Shown piece after piece: positions 19,690 to 30,090 of a stretch of DNA of 64,000 nt. Position 1 is the stretch's first letter. Every line of letters starts with the position of its first letter. Made by a program: the position numbers and the translations under genes. The stretch is from Gemmataceae bacterium (GTDB lineage Bacteria > Planctomycetota > Planctomycetia > Gemmatales > Gemmataceae): contig JANWVV010000006.1 of NCBI GenBank assembly GCA_025055795.1, forward strand, positions 62,001 through 126,000, given 5' to 3'. Below the pieces are notes generated by a model that ran no database searches, was not told the origin of the DNA, and saw only the letters and a list, made by a program, of their open reading frames with translations.

Positions 19690-22182
19690 ATGAGCACAGC
19701 CGTTAGTCATACCATGGTAACCGCGATTCCCTGGGCGCGTCTGGCCGGTGTTGGCTTGATCGTTTTTGTCGCCAACGCTGCCCTTTTAGTCCTTCAACTA
19801 ACCGCCAGCCGGTTGCTGGCACCGTTTATCGGCTCAAGTCTGGAGACCTGGACCTCCATTATCGGCGTGTTCCTGGCTGGAATTGCCCTGGGCAATGGCT
19901 GGGGCGGACGGCTGGCCGATCGCTTCCCCCACCCACGCACGCTGGTGTTGGTGCTGATGATAAGTGCGGCAGCAGCTGCCTGGATGGCCGCCCTTCCCCC
20001 CTTGTTGCACGCCACCGCACTCTACAAGTCTCTGCCGTTGGGACCGCGCATTCCGGTGCTAGCTCTGATCCTGTGCTTGCCCGCTGGCCTGACTCTCAGT
20101 CTGCTCACCCCCTTGGCCATCAAACTGGGGTTGCCAGACGTGTCCAAAACCGGCCGCGTCGCCGGCTTGATCTTTGCCCTGAGCACCCTTGGATGCTTGC
20201 TGGGAAACTATCTGACCGGTTTCTACCTGATGCGTTGGTTCACAATCACCACGCTGGTGCTGATGTCCACCGCCGCCTTGGTTGTTCTGGCCGCTTGGGC
20301 AGCTTTAGCCTTGCAAGGAAACAAACAACATAACACCAGCAGAAATTCCGACCCGCACAATCAGCCGGATGTACAGGCCCAAGTGTTTCCTTCACCTCAG
20401 ACCAACCAATTCAATCCCGTAGATTCGCTTTCATTGCACGCGATTCGGGACATACGCCTGGCTTATCTGATTGTATTTCTGGCCAGCTTTTGCGGTATGA
20501 CCTTGGAACTGACGGCCTCCCGCGTTCTTGCCTTGGAACTAGGGGTGTCGCTGTTCACTTGGACCGGCATCATCGGAGTGATGCTCGCCGGCACCGCTTT
20601 TGGCAACCTGACCGGCGGTCTGCTGGCCGACTTCATGAACAAGCCGGGTCGTTCCCGCAATCCGCGTGTCGCCTTGGCAGCGACACTGATCGCCGGCGGA
20701 GCAGGGACTGTCTTAATGTTTGTCACCCGTTTCCTGGTCAACGAATTTGCGCCTTTCGCCGAATGGGAACCGATGTATCAGGTTCTCGGCTGGACCTTCA
20801 GTTTGTTTTTCCTGCCGATGTTTGTGCTGGGAATGGTCTCGCCGCAGGTGATCCGCCTGGCGATGCCCGATGTGGCCCAGGCGGGGCGTGTGGCCGGGCG
20901 CATCTACGCCTGGAGCACCGGCGGTGCCATCGCCGGTACCTTTGCCACAGGCTATCTGCTGCTGTCCCAGCTAGGTGCCAATGCCACCTTGCTTGCCGTG
21001 GCCGCTGTCCTGGCTTTGACCAGCCTACTGGTCATGCGGGTCTGGGAACATAGCGTGCTTTTGTACTTTGCCAGTGTGGTTATCGGTGGCGTCACCGGAG
21101 GGTTCATCCTCAACTATCGCGGCGACCGCGACCCGTTCCTGGTCGTTAAAACCGAATCGAATTACTACACCATTCGCGTGACCGTTGATCGTACCTACTA
21201 CGTCGACGAAGAAGGGAACCGCTACTACCGGCCTACCGGGTTCCTGAATTTGTCGCTGGACATGCTGCTCCATTCCAGTGTCGACCCCGAGCATCCGGAG
21301 ATCCTTCACTATACACACGAATACGTACAGATGGAATTCGTGCAGGCAGCACGGCGGCATACTCCGCATCCGCAGGTACTGGTAATAGGTGGCGGTGGCT
21401 ATACCTTCCCACGATATGTGATGGAGGTGATGCCCGAGGCCCACATGGATGTGGTCGAAATCGACCCGGCGGTCACCAAAGTCGCCCGGGAATACTTGGG
21501 CCTGAAAGATTATCCCAATATGCACGTCTACCACATGGACGGCCGACAGTACGTCACCGAGATCGCATCGCCCGGCCGCTACGACGTCATTGTTCAGGAC
21601 GCGGTTAATGATCTATCCGTTCCCGCCCACCTCCTGACCAAAGAATACAACGACGCCGTACGGAAAGCACTCAAACCAGACGGTGTCTACCTGCTGACGG
21701 TCATCGACGCGATAGAATACGGCCAGCTATGGCGTGCGGCCATGCACACCCTGCGTCAGACCTTCGCCTACGTAGAGCTACTGGGTGCAGACGACATCAA
21801 TGTGCACGATCGCCAGGTTTTCGTCATTTACGCAGCGAACCAGCCGGTCAATCTGGAAGCGTTGCGTGAAGGGGTGGCCGCCCAGCAACGGCGGCAGTTG
21901 CTGCCTATGTTAGAGCAGGCCTATCCTAGTCTGCTCGTCGCCTCCTTTGGCGGTGGAGTCATCACGCCGATGAGTCTGTGGACCTCACTCGCTTTGGCCG
22001 CCTGCAGCCCCGACCAATTGCTGCAAAACCGGCCGGTTACCGTCCGTACAGTACGGGCCGAGCCCGAACTCATCCGCCCCTTCCTGGAAGCGGAACCTCG
22101 CATCATCCTGACCGACCAATACGCCCCGGTCGATAACTTGATGGCGGACGTCTATCGCTATCGCACACGCCGCCGCCCGTGA
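19690..22182 (+). CDS. MFS-like membrane protein fused to spermidine-synthase-like domain
   Basis: This is an 830-residue fusion. Two homologous membrane halves occupy residues 1-220 and 255-480. Each begins with a similar block (LTASRLLAPFIGSSLETWTS and LTASRVLALELGVSLFTWTG, then GIALGN or GTAFGN with a GGxLAD turn), which shows an internal duplication. A hydrophilic linker separates them. The C-terminal 300 residues carry the SAM-fold of spermidine synthase: VLVIGGGGYTFPRYV, DVVEIDPAVTKVAREYLG and YDVIVQDAVNDLSVPAHLL. The fused membrane region suggests a membrane-located aminopropyltransferase or methyltransferase; the product is unknown. Confidence 0.85.
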   Translation: MSTAVSHTMVTAIPWARLAGVGLIVFVANAALLVLQLTASRLLAPFIGSSLETWTSIIGVFLAGIALGNGWGGRLADRFPHPRTLVLVLMISAAAAAWMAALPPLLHATALYKSLPLGPRIPVLALILCLPAGLTLSLLTPLAIKLGLPDVSKTGRVAGLIFALSTLGCLLGNYLTGFYLMRWFTITTLVLMSTAALVVLAAWAALALQGNKQHNTSRNSDPHNQPDVQAQVFPSPQTNQFNPVDSLSLHAIRDIRLAYLIVFLASFCGMTLELTASRVLALELGVSLFTWTGIIGVMLAGTAFGNLTGGLLADFMNKPGRSRNPRVALAATLIAGGAGTVLMFVTRFLVNEFAPFAEWEPMYQVLGWTFSLFFLPMFVLGMVSPQVIRLAMPDVAQAGRVAGRIYAWSTGGAIAGTFATGYLLLSQLGANATLLAVAAVLALTSLLVMRVWEHSVLLYFASVVIGGVTGGFILNYRGDRDPFLVVKTESNYYTIRVTVDRTYYVDEEGNRYYRPTGFLNLSLDMLLHSSVDPEHPEILHYTHEYVQMEFVQAARRHTPHPQVLVIGGGGYTFPRYVMEVMPEAHMDVVEIDPAVTKVAREYLGLKDYPNMHVYHMDGRQYVTEIASPGRYDVIVQDAVNDLSVPAHLLTKEYNDAVRKALKPDGVYLLTVIDAIEYGQLWRAAMHTLRQTFAYVELLGADDINVHDRQVFVIYAANQPVNLEALREGVAAQQRRQLLPMLEQAYPSLLVASFGGGVITPMSLWTSLALAACSPDQLLQNRPVTVRTVRAEPELIRPFLEAEPRIILTDQYAPVDNLMADVYRYRTRRRP

Positions 22183-22576
22183 TCCCACGATCTGGCGCAA
22201 TGTTGATTACACACACTAGCAGCCAACGACCCTTCAACTGTTTGACATCTCTCATCCGACTACGACGCCATTTGCTTGTCCAAGTGGTAGGAGACCGGCC
22301 AAGCCATCTTTGTTCTACCGCTGCTCTTCCCCCTTGAACTAAGCAAACACGGGCAACGCGTGCCAGCGGAGCAATGACGACAGGCCGTATATGAAATCCG
22401 AATCGGAGTCTGATAACATCAACTTACCGGCCAAGTGCCCAAAACGCTTCCCGTCCGCTTGCAACATTGCATTACTTGTAACATAGCAGAGTGAAGCATA
22501 GCTAAGGCCTCAAGGGTCATTCGTGAAGGCGCAAAGGCAGAACCTAACAACCATCTGAATGTTTTGAGGAAAGCCG
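22183..22576. other. Intergenic region, no feature seen
   Basis: 394 bases between two plus-strand genes. GAGGAAAGCCG directly before 22577 is the ribosome-binding site of the following gene. No hairpin, repeat or RNA gene was recognised. Confidence 0.4.
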
Positions 22577-24610
22577 ATGGCCAATGCCTCCGGAAACCCT
22601 ACGGCGACAGATTACGTGGTAACAGCCCTCAGCCCCTTGCTGATCATGTCCATGGTCGGCAGCTTCGTTTTTTTCTTGGTGGAAGTGTTGTACGAAGGGG
22701 CCTACACAGAACGGCTGCTCTATACCGTGTTTTTCTTCGTTGTTGCCGCCGTATTGATCGCTCGAATTGCTATCGAATTGGGTAGCGGACGGGCAGGCGT
22801 GTATGCCTTGGCCTTGGGACTGGTCACCTATTTCGCGTTACAGGCGTATGTTTCCTATCCTGCGGAGAGTCGGTTGGCACCCGTTCGGGGACTAGTACAT
22901 CTTGGACTGCTGCTGTTGATCTGGTGGTGCGCCCACAAGCTCACTTGGGACTGTACCTATATCGATGAGCGTCGTCAAAGCGATGGACGTGGCCTGCTTG
23001 CTGCTGCAGGCCTGACGAGCGATGGTATACCAGCCTTGGCTGCTTCGTCCACTACCGCAGAACGGGCAGCAGCAGACTACTCACGGATAACGTCTAACGA
23101 TCCAACGTCTCCCGCAGCAAGTACAAGGGGTGATGCTCTTTCCCACAAGGGTGGCAAGCGTCGTCAGAAACGTCGGCGTAAAACCGTTGGGGACTCACGT
23201 CTGTGGAGTTGGATCGAGGCCTATCAGAGGCATCGGGAACAACAACGGCGACGCCCCCATACACCTGGCGTGTGGGTGCTCTACTGCACCCTGGTGGCCT
23301 TGCCCATCTTTGCCCTAGGGCAATCGCTTATTGACCCCGCTGACACGTCACGGCGGCAAGCGACCTTCTGGCACGTGGTTGTTTTCATCGGCAGTGCTCT
23401 TGGTTTACTAGCCACGACCAGTTTACTTGGACTACGCCGCTACTTGCGTCAAAAACGAACTCGGATCCCAGCCACATTCACCGGTGGCTGGCTCCTGCTA
23501 GCGACCGGACTGATCATCGTGTTTATAGTAATCGGTGCATTGCTCCCCCGGCCTCATTCTGAAACCCCTTGGTTCGGCTGGTCGCGGGCCGGCAGCTCCA
23601 CGCGCGATGCCTCGCGTTATGCAACACTCAAAGACAACAGCAGCGGCCAAGGCGAAGGAGCACCCGGACCAACAGACCGCAACCGCAAAGTGAAAACCGG
23701 ATCTGAACCATCAACCAGCGATCCTTCCACAGGTCCCCCTTCAAGCTCCACCGGCAAAGGGAAGCAGCCTACTGCTAGCAAAAGCAACGGTAACCCGTCG
23801 CATGATTTGCTCGACAAGTCTTCGCCGAGAGATTCTGGTCGTAATCAGGATGTGAGCAACAAGAGCAATTCGCCCCCAGAAAATGCCACTGGCAAGTCCA
23901 GTGCGAGCAATCCCGATGAGCCACGACCAGGTCTTTACAGGCCCACGCCGCAGGACAACAGCGGCACAGCAAGCGGTGGTCGTCAGGCAGACTCCCGGCA
24001 TGATGGAACCGGACGCAATGTTGCTAACCCATCGGCTATACCGCCGGGGCAACCACAAGTGACCCCCGGCTTGTCACGTTTGGCCACGATCCTGAAATGG
24101 CTTGTCTTCGTGCTGGTAGCCCTGCTGGTGGCTATAGCGGTAATTGTGGCTGTATTGCGAGGTTTAGCTCCATTTACCCGTTGGGCACAACGACTACTGG
24201 ATGCCTGGCAGCGTTGGTGGCAGCAATTATGGCATCGCACCACGGCCAAACGCCCCGTAACCAAATCGGAATTGCCGGACTCCACTACACTTATGCGACC
24301 GCCTTCATGGTCAAGTTTCAGCAATCCGTATACCGATGGCTCGGCCATGCGGCGACCACCGCAGGAAGTACTGGACTACACCTTGCTGGCCTGGGAAGCC
24401 TGGGCTTATGAACTTGGGTGTCCCCGTGCGGCTAACGAAACGGTCTGGGAGTTCCTCAACCGGTTGGCGACCGTCCAGCCCGAGGCCACCGCGCCTTTGC
24501 AGCAACTAGCCTGGCTCCACGCCCAGGTAGCTTACGGAGCCGCACCCATCCCTGTGCAGCAATTACACTCCACTTTGCGTCTGGTTTGGACATGTCTGCC
24601 GCTTCCTTAA
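22577..24610 (+). CDS. Multi-pass membrane protein with C-terminal DUF4129
   Basis: This 677-residue protein has three N-terminal membrane helices, a basic hydrophilic stretch (GGKRRQKRRRK), three more membrane helices near residues 225-325, a low-complexity Ser/Gly/Asn/Pro segment of about 150 residues, a further helix (WLVFVLVALLVAIAVIVAVL) and a C-terminal DUF4129 domain (EVLDYTLLAWEAWAYELGC). DUF4129 domains usually accompany MoxR, DUF58 and transglutaminase-like proteins in outer-envelope processing systems; none of these is adjacent here. The only MoxR gene in the window is at 63532. Function is unknown. Confidence 0.75.
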   Translation: MANASGNPTATDYVVTALSPLLIMSMVGSFVFFLVEVLYEGAYTERLLYTVFFFVVAAVLIARIAIELGSGRAGVYALALGLVTYFALQAYVSYPAESRLAPVRGLVHLGLLLLIWWCAHKLTWDCTYIDERRQSDGRGLLAAAGLTSDGIPALAASSTTAERAAADYSRITSNDPTSPAASTRGDALSHKGGKRRQKRRRKTVGDSRLWSWIEAYQRHREQQRRRPHTPGVWVLYCTLVALPIFALGQSLIDPADTSRRQATFWHVVVFIGSALGLLATTSLLGLRRYLRQKRTRIPATFTGGWLLLATGLIIVFIVIGALLPRPHSETPWFGWSRAGSSTRDASRYATLKDNSSGQGEGAPGPTDRNRKVKTGSEPSTSDPSTGPPSSSTGKGKQPTASKSNGNPSHDLLDKSSPRDSGRNQDVSNKSNSPPENATGKSSASNPDEPRPGLYRPTPQDNSGTASGGRQADSRHDGTGRNVANPSAIPPGQPQVTPGLSRLATILKWLVFVLVALLVAIAVIVAVLRGLAPFTRWAQRLLDAWQRWWQQLWHRTTAKRPVTKSELPDSTTLMRPPSWSSFSNPYTDGSAMRRPPQEVLDYTLLAWEAWAYELGCPRAANETVWEFLNRLATVQPEATAPLQQLAWLHAQVAYGAAPIPVQQLHSTLRLVWTCLPLP

Positions 24611-26574
24611 ATCCCCTTGCCTGCTCCCGGCAGCCAGCTGTGGGATAATTGATACTTCCTAATTTCGTAATGATAAAATTCACAGACTGCTGCCGCTGCA
24701 GCGGTCAAATATTGGCAAATATCACCATTTTTAACAAAAAACTTGTCCACTTGATCATAATTATTGAAATGGTCAATCTAATAGCCCTGTAGAAACAACG
24801 ACGTCCCGGCCGATAGAAACACGCAGTGTTTGCATTGTACGATTTGCGTGGATTGATTATCAAACTCTGGTCGCAAGCCTCAGAACGGCCCTCGGACAAC
24901 AGCTCAGCCGGACTGATGCACAGTGGCTTGCCAGTCCAGCCTTACTGACCTGCCGCCTACTGTTATAACGGCTCCTCCAGCAACCCATTATCCCACCATC
25001 CACCCCTAACCTCCGATAGCACAGTATGACCCATTTGTGCTTGCCTTGCTCCGCGTCGTGATCTGGACTGTATGACTCCACTTACGCATCTAAGACCCAA
25101 CATTCCGATTAGTCCTAAACCCTCGTCCCCGAACTGATGCCACTTCTGGCACAGTGTCAGTTGTGGCTGCTCCATAGCAACGCTCGGGATAGTCAACTCC
25201 GACCATGCCTTTGTCATGCCTGTGGGCACCGCTGACAGCAATCCCCAGCACTACACTGACGCTATCGGCCAGCTACGACCGTTTGGTCTTGCACTAGGTT
25301 TGGATCGCTAGAAGTGGAGGCGGTTTTCACCCACAGCGGGCCGTCGCCATCGTCCCATCGATCCTTCGCCATGGCCCCTGAATTCCCCTTCACTTGATCG
25401 CCTCGCGGTCAATCTACAAAAGTCGGGCGAAGATCCCGGCCTTCAGCCATTGCTAGGAGAAGCCACGTTAGCTGCTTGCTGAGTCGAAATGACACCGGTC
25501 TGCTCTCCATTGGCCACCGGTCCGCAACACAAAGAAGATGCTGCCGAGCACCATTCGTCAAGAGAAAGTTTGTGTCAAGGTTTTTCGCTGCCGCGAGCAA
25601 AAGTGGCACAATGGCTGGAGGTGTGGCCAAAGTTAATCGAGGATACGCTACTTGTTGTCACAGTGGGGGCATTTCTGGCCAGCATACCCGGCTGGAATCG
25701 GGCTAGCTAGATTACCGGGTCTTCCTGTTTGCGGACCACATCATTTTGGGATAAACTCTTAGTCAGACCATATCGCACATCAAAGTAGCAATCCGATAGA
25801 AAGGATTATCCTGACTAAGGATTGATAGAAAAATGTAATTTCACTATTTTTTCGTCAATGTAGTAATCAACAGCATATCTTTCGCATAGTTCATCGTGCT
25901 TGCCCATCCTTAATTATTAAAAGTGCGACAACTCCGAATATGTTGCAATCTTCATCCAATCTTATACACCCGTCTTTGTATTGCATGATGTAGTCAAGAA
26001 AAAATCGCGATTGTGGAGCGCCGAAACTGCCGGGTTCGAGCATTTCTTGCTAACCGATGTGCTGTCTCGCCTGTTCGCAAATACCTATCAGCTCCCCAAG
26101 CGGAAGAATATCTGTAGCAATTCTCATCCAAGTCGTCAGGAAAGTATCAAGCGAATACTAAAAATGGCTGTGCTTCGCAGGACTTGTACGCCTTGACGCC
26201 TTGTAGATCTGAACTAGCCCAATTCGGAATCGTATTCTTCTCCAGTCTCAAGATCACGTCTAGCGAACATGTTTGTAATAGGTCGCTACCGCTCAGGGTT
26301 TGGCCACTCTCCAACTTAGTGACCAAAATGAGCGGTTTATTCGAGCAGAGCACGCCCAGCCGACCCAAAATCTGTCGAGACAGTTCTTCGGCCTGCTAAA
26401 CCTGCTGCTTGTCCAGGGTAGAATCGGGTCGGTACACAGCAGATCCAAGTCGCTCCAGCCCCTTGATCCCCTCCAGTATTAGGTCGGTTCGGGAAAGTCT
26501 ATCACCGCGAATGTGGTGAAGCCCGCTCTAATGGGTAGATAGATAAATTCGTCCGCCGTCAGAGCGAACTGTCA

Positions 26575-27035
26575 CTAAAGTTCCAGTCCTTCGTGATACC
26601 GATCGTCTCGTCGAGCAGCCTCACTTTCTCCAAGAGTTCTCACCGATAGGCAATTCCGACAGGACAGGCAAATTTTAGGTGCAATAGAATCGACCGCACC
26701 ATCGTAGGGTCCCAGGTGCGGATTTCTCCTGGTCCAAAAACACCCCCTCATCGTCGATGACTCATAAGCGAAGACGATGATATCGACCTTCGAGCAGCAG
26801 TGGACCATTACCAGGAAAACCCGGACAGTACTCGTCGTCGTAGTCAAGGTAGGTAATCATGCTACCTGGATATGATCTAGCAAGAGATTGCGAGTGGCAG
26901 ATTGGCCTTGGGTTCTCCAGCTGGCAGAAAAGATAATACTACTGGTCCGTCACAGGATTGCGGCACAATAGGTTGTAGCTGTCGTCAGTCGAACCATCAT
27001 TGACAGCTAGCACCAACAGTATGAGGAAGGATCGG
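26575..27035 (-). pseudogene. Broken family 2 glycosyltransferase
   Basis: Reading the minus strand and allowing frame changes gives the GT2 sequence order. VNDGSTDD near 26984-27006 is the nucleotide-sugar-binding motif. YLDYDDEYCPGF near 26827-26860 corresponds to the DxD region (usually FLDADDxY). Later ELLEKVRLLDETIGITKDW near 26585-26635 is the typical segment before the catalytic base. These pieces are in different frames and separated by stops, for example TGA where an Arg codon is expected just before ELLEK. The gene is therefore dead. In life it probably transferred a sugar to a surface polysaccharide. Confidence 0.65.
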
Positions 27036-28497
27036 GTCAGGATAGAGGCGACTGATCGCCCATGACACTGCGATCCGTTGAACGCAGACAACTACGGACA
27101 TTTTTACCCAAGTAAGATGGGTGCATTTGATTCGCTAATTTTGGATGGGGCCACACCGCTGTAAGCACCCTATGTTTAGCGTCGAGTACTACACTAACCT
27201 TGCGGGAAGTGTTCGCTTGTTAGCCGCAATCTAACGGCTTTTGCCCTTGCAAGGAGAATCTTTACGTCACTCATCAAGGCCTTCTCAGTTGTTGAGCGGA
27301 AAATATTTCACTTGTAATCTAAAGCTAAATAATTCGTTGTATCGTGTGGGGTTGGCATTGTAGGTGGCCCGCTAAGCAATCAGACTTGCGTCCTTTTCTC
27401 GCCGGAGTAAGCCATTTTGGAATCGAAATCTCCCTTGTGGACAAGAGTTAGGAGTGACAGGAAAAGACGGCAAAAGTTCGACAGTTGCCCCCCTTGGGGT
27501 CAATATCGTCCACCAAGATTGAATAAATTCGTCATTCAGCCCCACCCAAATCGTTACTACAACCGAACCGCCCCTAGCACAATTCCGTGTCAGATGGAAT
27601 TAAGATCTTTATCAAGTTTCCTAGTAATAATATGTTTAAATATATTGTTATCTCTGCTCATCAAGATTGAATGTGGTTCCAGTTTCCTTCTAGATCCTAG
27701 TATACAAAGATACATAGTATATCTTCACCATTTATACAATTTATCTATATGTATTAGTTAGTGTTTGGTCGATTTCACCTTCGTACGGTTGTCCGTCAAA
27801 CATCTTACGAATAGTAGGCTCGAATGCTTTTTTGAACCGTGTGTATCGTATAGCCTGTTCGCGAAACTAGCTCCCACCAGATGGGCGCCAGTCCCGCGGG
27901 AACCCAGAGTAGTGCTGAAGGTCTGCAGTCATAGCAGGATGCTTTTAACGATACTACAAGTCATAGATGAAAAGTTTACCACAAGGCGCTATACACTAGG
28001 CTCACTTCACTAGACAAGATTTGTTGTAGCCCCAGATCATATTGATACTTTAGCGTTGGTTTGCTGGGTCTAGGAAATATGTAGAGTTTAGGTGAGGTAG
28101 TGGGGCACAGATAAGTAATTACCACGTCCCCACGCCGTGAATGTTACTGTTATGCAGCTGACCGTGCCTTACTTCACCGACCAGTGTAAGGTTTAGGACC
28201 TGGAACTTTCTGTGCATGTATGCTTTGTCCTACAGATCAACACAAGTCTTTTGCTCACTAGAAATCGGCACCGAGTACCTTCATTCTCTCTAACCGAGTC
28301 CCTCGGGCCTCGTAGTATGTGCCTCCTGCCTTCCAGAAGATGTGGAAGTACTTTCCTTCCGAAATCACTACCTTTTTCACAGTCCTCGGACGGGAGAACA
28401 CTCTCCTCCAGCCACCTCGGCCCAAGCCACAGAAGACGGAATGGAGAAGTAAGAGATTGGTAGTGGCCATCACAGAGTATACTTGTACTGCCCTTCC

Positions 28498-29095
28498 CTA
28501 CTCGCCACGGGATTGGTGATGTTTGATTTGGTTGATGGCACCGTAGAACGGGATCAGGTTGACAACAAAGCTTGGTGGCTGCGACCTAACAGACGGCCCC
28601 GCCCATGAATTAGTCGTGGCGTTTCCGCCTAGGCTCAGTTGCTTTACGGCCAAGTCAGCTAGCAGCTTGTACCGCATTTCTGCTCGACGGTCGAACCAAC
28701 AACCCGCGGCATTCAAACCACTTGGGTCCTTGTACATCATCGGGGGATTGAAGATATACCGATAAAATTCGCATCGCCTGCTTCGTAGCGGATTGGGTCA
28801 AGAGTGGTCCAGCGGTCGAGGGTAGGGGAATACTTCGCCATAGCGGAAATGATATAGGCCGTTGGTGACATCGAACCGGCCACCTTGGTGTAGGTAGAGC
28901 CAAGCGATGTCGCTACTGGACGGTGCATTCCCACCGCTGTCGAGTATCGTCACACTGCCGAACGGGTCGTAGACAAGATACGCTCAACCACGTTGCCCGC
29001 GTTGTCAAAGACGCACACATTGGTAGTTGGCGTCCTGCACAATGTAAGCCGCTCGTGCAAATCATGAGGAAAAACATTCGGCTTGCACTCTCAGC
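28498..29095 (-). pseudogene. Rhs core fragment with C-terminal tail (module B), frameshifted
   Basis: The minus strand, read across frameshifts, gives the end of an Rhs/YD-repeat core. VQDANYQ and VFDNAGNVVERI come first, then VYDPFGSVTILDSGGN, NGLYHFRYGEVF, RWTTLDPIRYEAGDAN and MMYKDPSGLNAAG. The last is the conserved end of the Rhs shell, after which variable toxin domains begin. About 65 tail residues follow to the stop at 28498 (including VVNLIPFYGAINQIKHHQS); no toxin family was recognised. At least two frameshifts break it (before the WTTLDP block and in DANFYRY). The arrangement resembles a displaced Rhs tail module. Confidence 0.7.
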
Positions 29096-29127
29096 AACGG
29101 CGTTGGACCCAAGTGGAAAAACCAAAA

Positions 29128-29487
29128 CTATTCGCCGTGGTAACGATCGATGTTTTTTCGCAAGCACAGCCGGTATGCATAAGGTTTTACATCGTCACTC
29201 CACCGGTCTACTTCCTCCAAGGCTCTGGAAACGCGTTCCTCGACGGTCCCCTTCCAGGGGACGAATTTGAGATGATCCGGGCTCAATTCCGTCACTCCAA
29301 TTTCTACCTCCCCAGACTTTAACAGTTCTTGCAGCACCTTACGAACATATAGTGACACAGGCGTCCCTTTGCCAACCCGTTGCTTTACGCATTGCTCGAG
29401 CCATCCGTGATATATCAGATCCTCTTTCAAATCGTCAATGGTATCCTGAGCGAGACCTTTAACAATGTCTCTATCAATCGAATTCAT
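29128..29487 (-). CDS. Intact 119-residue ORF between Rhs fragments, possible immunity protein
   Basis: This is the only well-formed ORF in the decayed island. The sequence is acidic and protein-like (LKEDLIYHGWLEQCVKQ, VSLYVRKVLQELLKSG, VEERVSRALEEVDRW) with no membrane segment or signal. It matches no family I know. Its ATG lies two bases after the stop codon that ends Rhs module A, and another Rhs core fragment follows on the same strand. This is the place where Rhs loci carry the immunity gene for the preceding toxin tail. There is no clear ribosome-binding site, which would fit translational coupling to the upstream gene. The immunity role is inference from position only. Confidence 0.5.
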   Translation of the reverse strand: MNSIDRDIVKGLAQDTIDDLKEDLIYHGWLEQCVKQRVGKGTPVSLYVRKVLQELLKSGEVEIGVTELSPDHLKFVPWKGTVEERVSRALEEVDRWSDDVKPYAYRLCLRKNIDRYHGE

Positions 29488-29489
29488 GG

Positions 29490-30090
29490 CTATTTGATGT
29501 GTACTTTTACATTGGTGCTATCAGGCATCACAATGTCAAGATTAGCACCGCCGCTGTTCATGTCGCGTTCGCGGAACAACAACGCATCGACGTAGACCGG
29601 GCTTCATACGTATTGGACCCTGGTTTGGCCGCCAATACGCTCCTCCGACGCTTGCTAAGCATCCGAGTGGTACAGATCGGTCGTAGTGTCGCCGGCCATT
29701 TTACTGATCCACCAATCCAGACCGTCTTAGACGTAGCTTTTCAGCAAGTTAGCGCTGCCGTCTTGAACCGCCCCATCTAGTCCTAGGCATCTCTAGACCA
29801 ACTGCCGACCCGCCTCGTCGATTGTCAGGTTGCTGTTGGCGTCATAGCTTGGTGTCACCGCCCTGCTGATTCCCATGATCTCGTTCTGATAATTGTGCGT
29901 GCGTGCCTGCGTGCTGACGTCGGTCGCCACGCTCTGCCAATTTCATTATGCTATTTTGTGTCATAGCCCAATGGAAGATTGGTTTTGCAGACATGTAGAC
30001 ACGACGGGTAGCGGTATCCGCTGAAAATTTGACCGGCACCCGAGGAAGCATCTTCGTCGAAGGTCAAGCAGTCGCTCTGATGGGTCATCC
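29490..30090 (-). pseudogene. Rhs core fragment with C-terminal tail (module A), nonsense-mutated
   Basis: In the minus strand an Rhs/YD-repeat core is readable. QIFSGYRYP comes first, then PSYDANSNLTIDEAGRQ, LLKSYVYDGL, TTTDLYHSDA, ERIGGQTRVQYV and SPVYVDALLFRERD. The last stretch then runs into a tail (NSGGANLDIVMPDSTNVKVH) that ends at a TAG at 29490-29492. In-frame stops replace Trp codons at two places where Rhs cores have DAWQ (TAG) and YVWSP (TGA), and another TAG follows GRQLV. The gene is therefore inactivated by point mutations. The 5-prime part beyond about 30090 is not recognisable. Confidence 0.7.

Noticed and set aside
25409-25710. Possible transposase or membrane protein fragment
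   Set aside because: Short hydrophobic stretches occur on both strands but no known family pattern, and no inverted repeats flank it.
27417-28013. Plus-strand ORFs of 114 and 82 codons in the decayed island
   Set aside because: Low-complexity AT-rich translation with no recognisable domain; no support as genes.
29490-30090. Recoded genetic code (UGA as Trp) as explanation for stops in the Rhs core
   Set aside because: TAG as well as TGA replaces expected Trp codons, and all surrounding genes use TGA as a stop. Simple nonsense mutation is enough.
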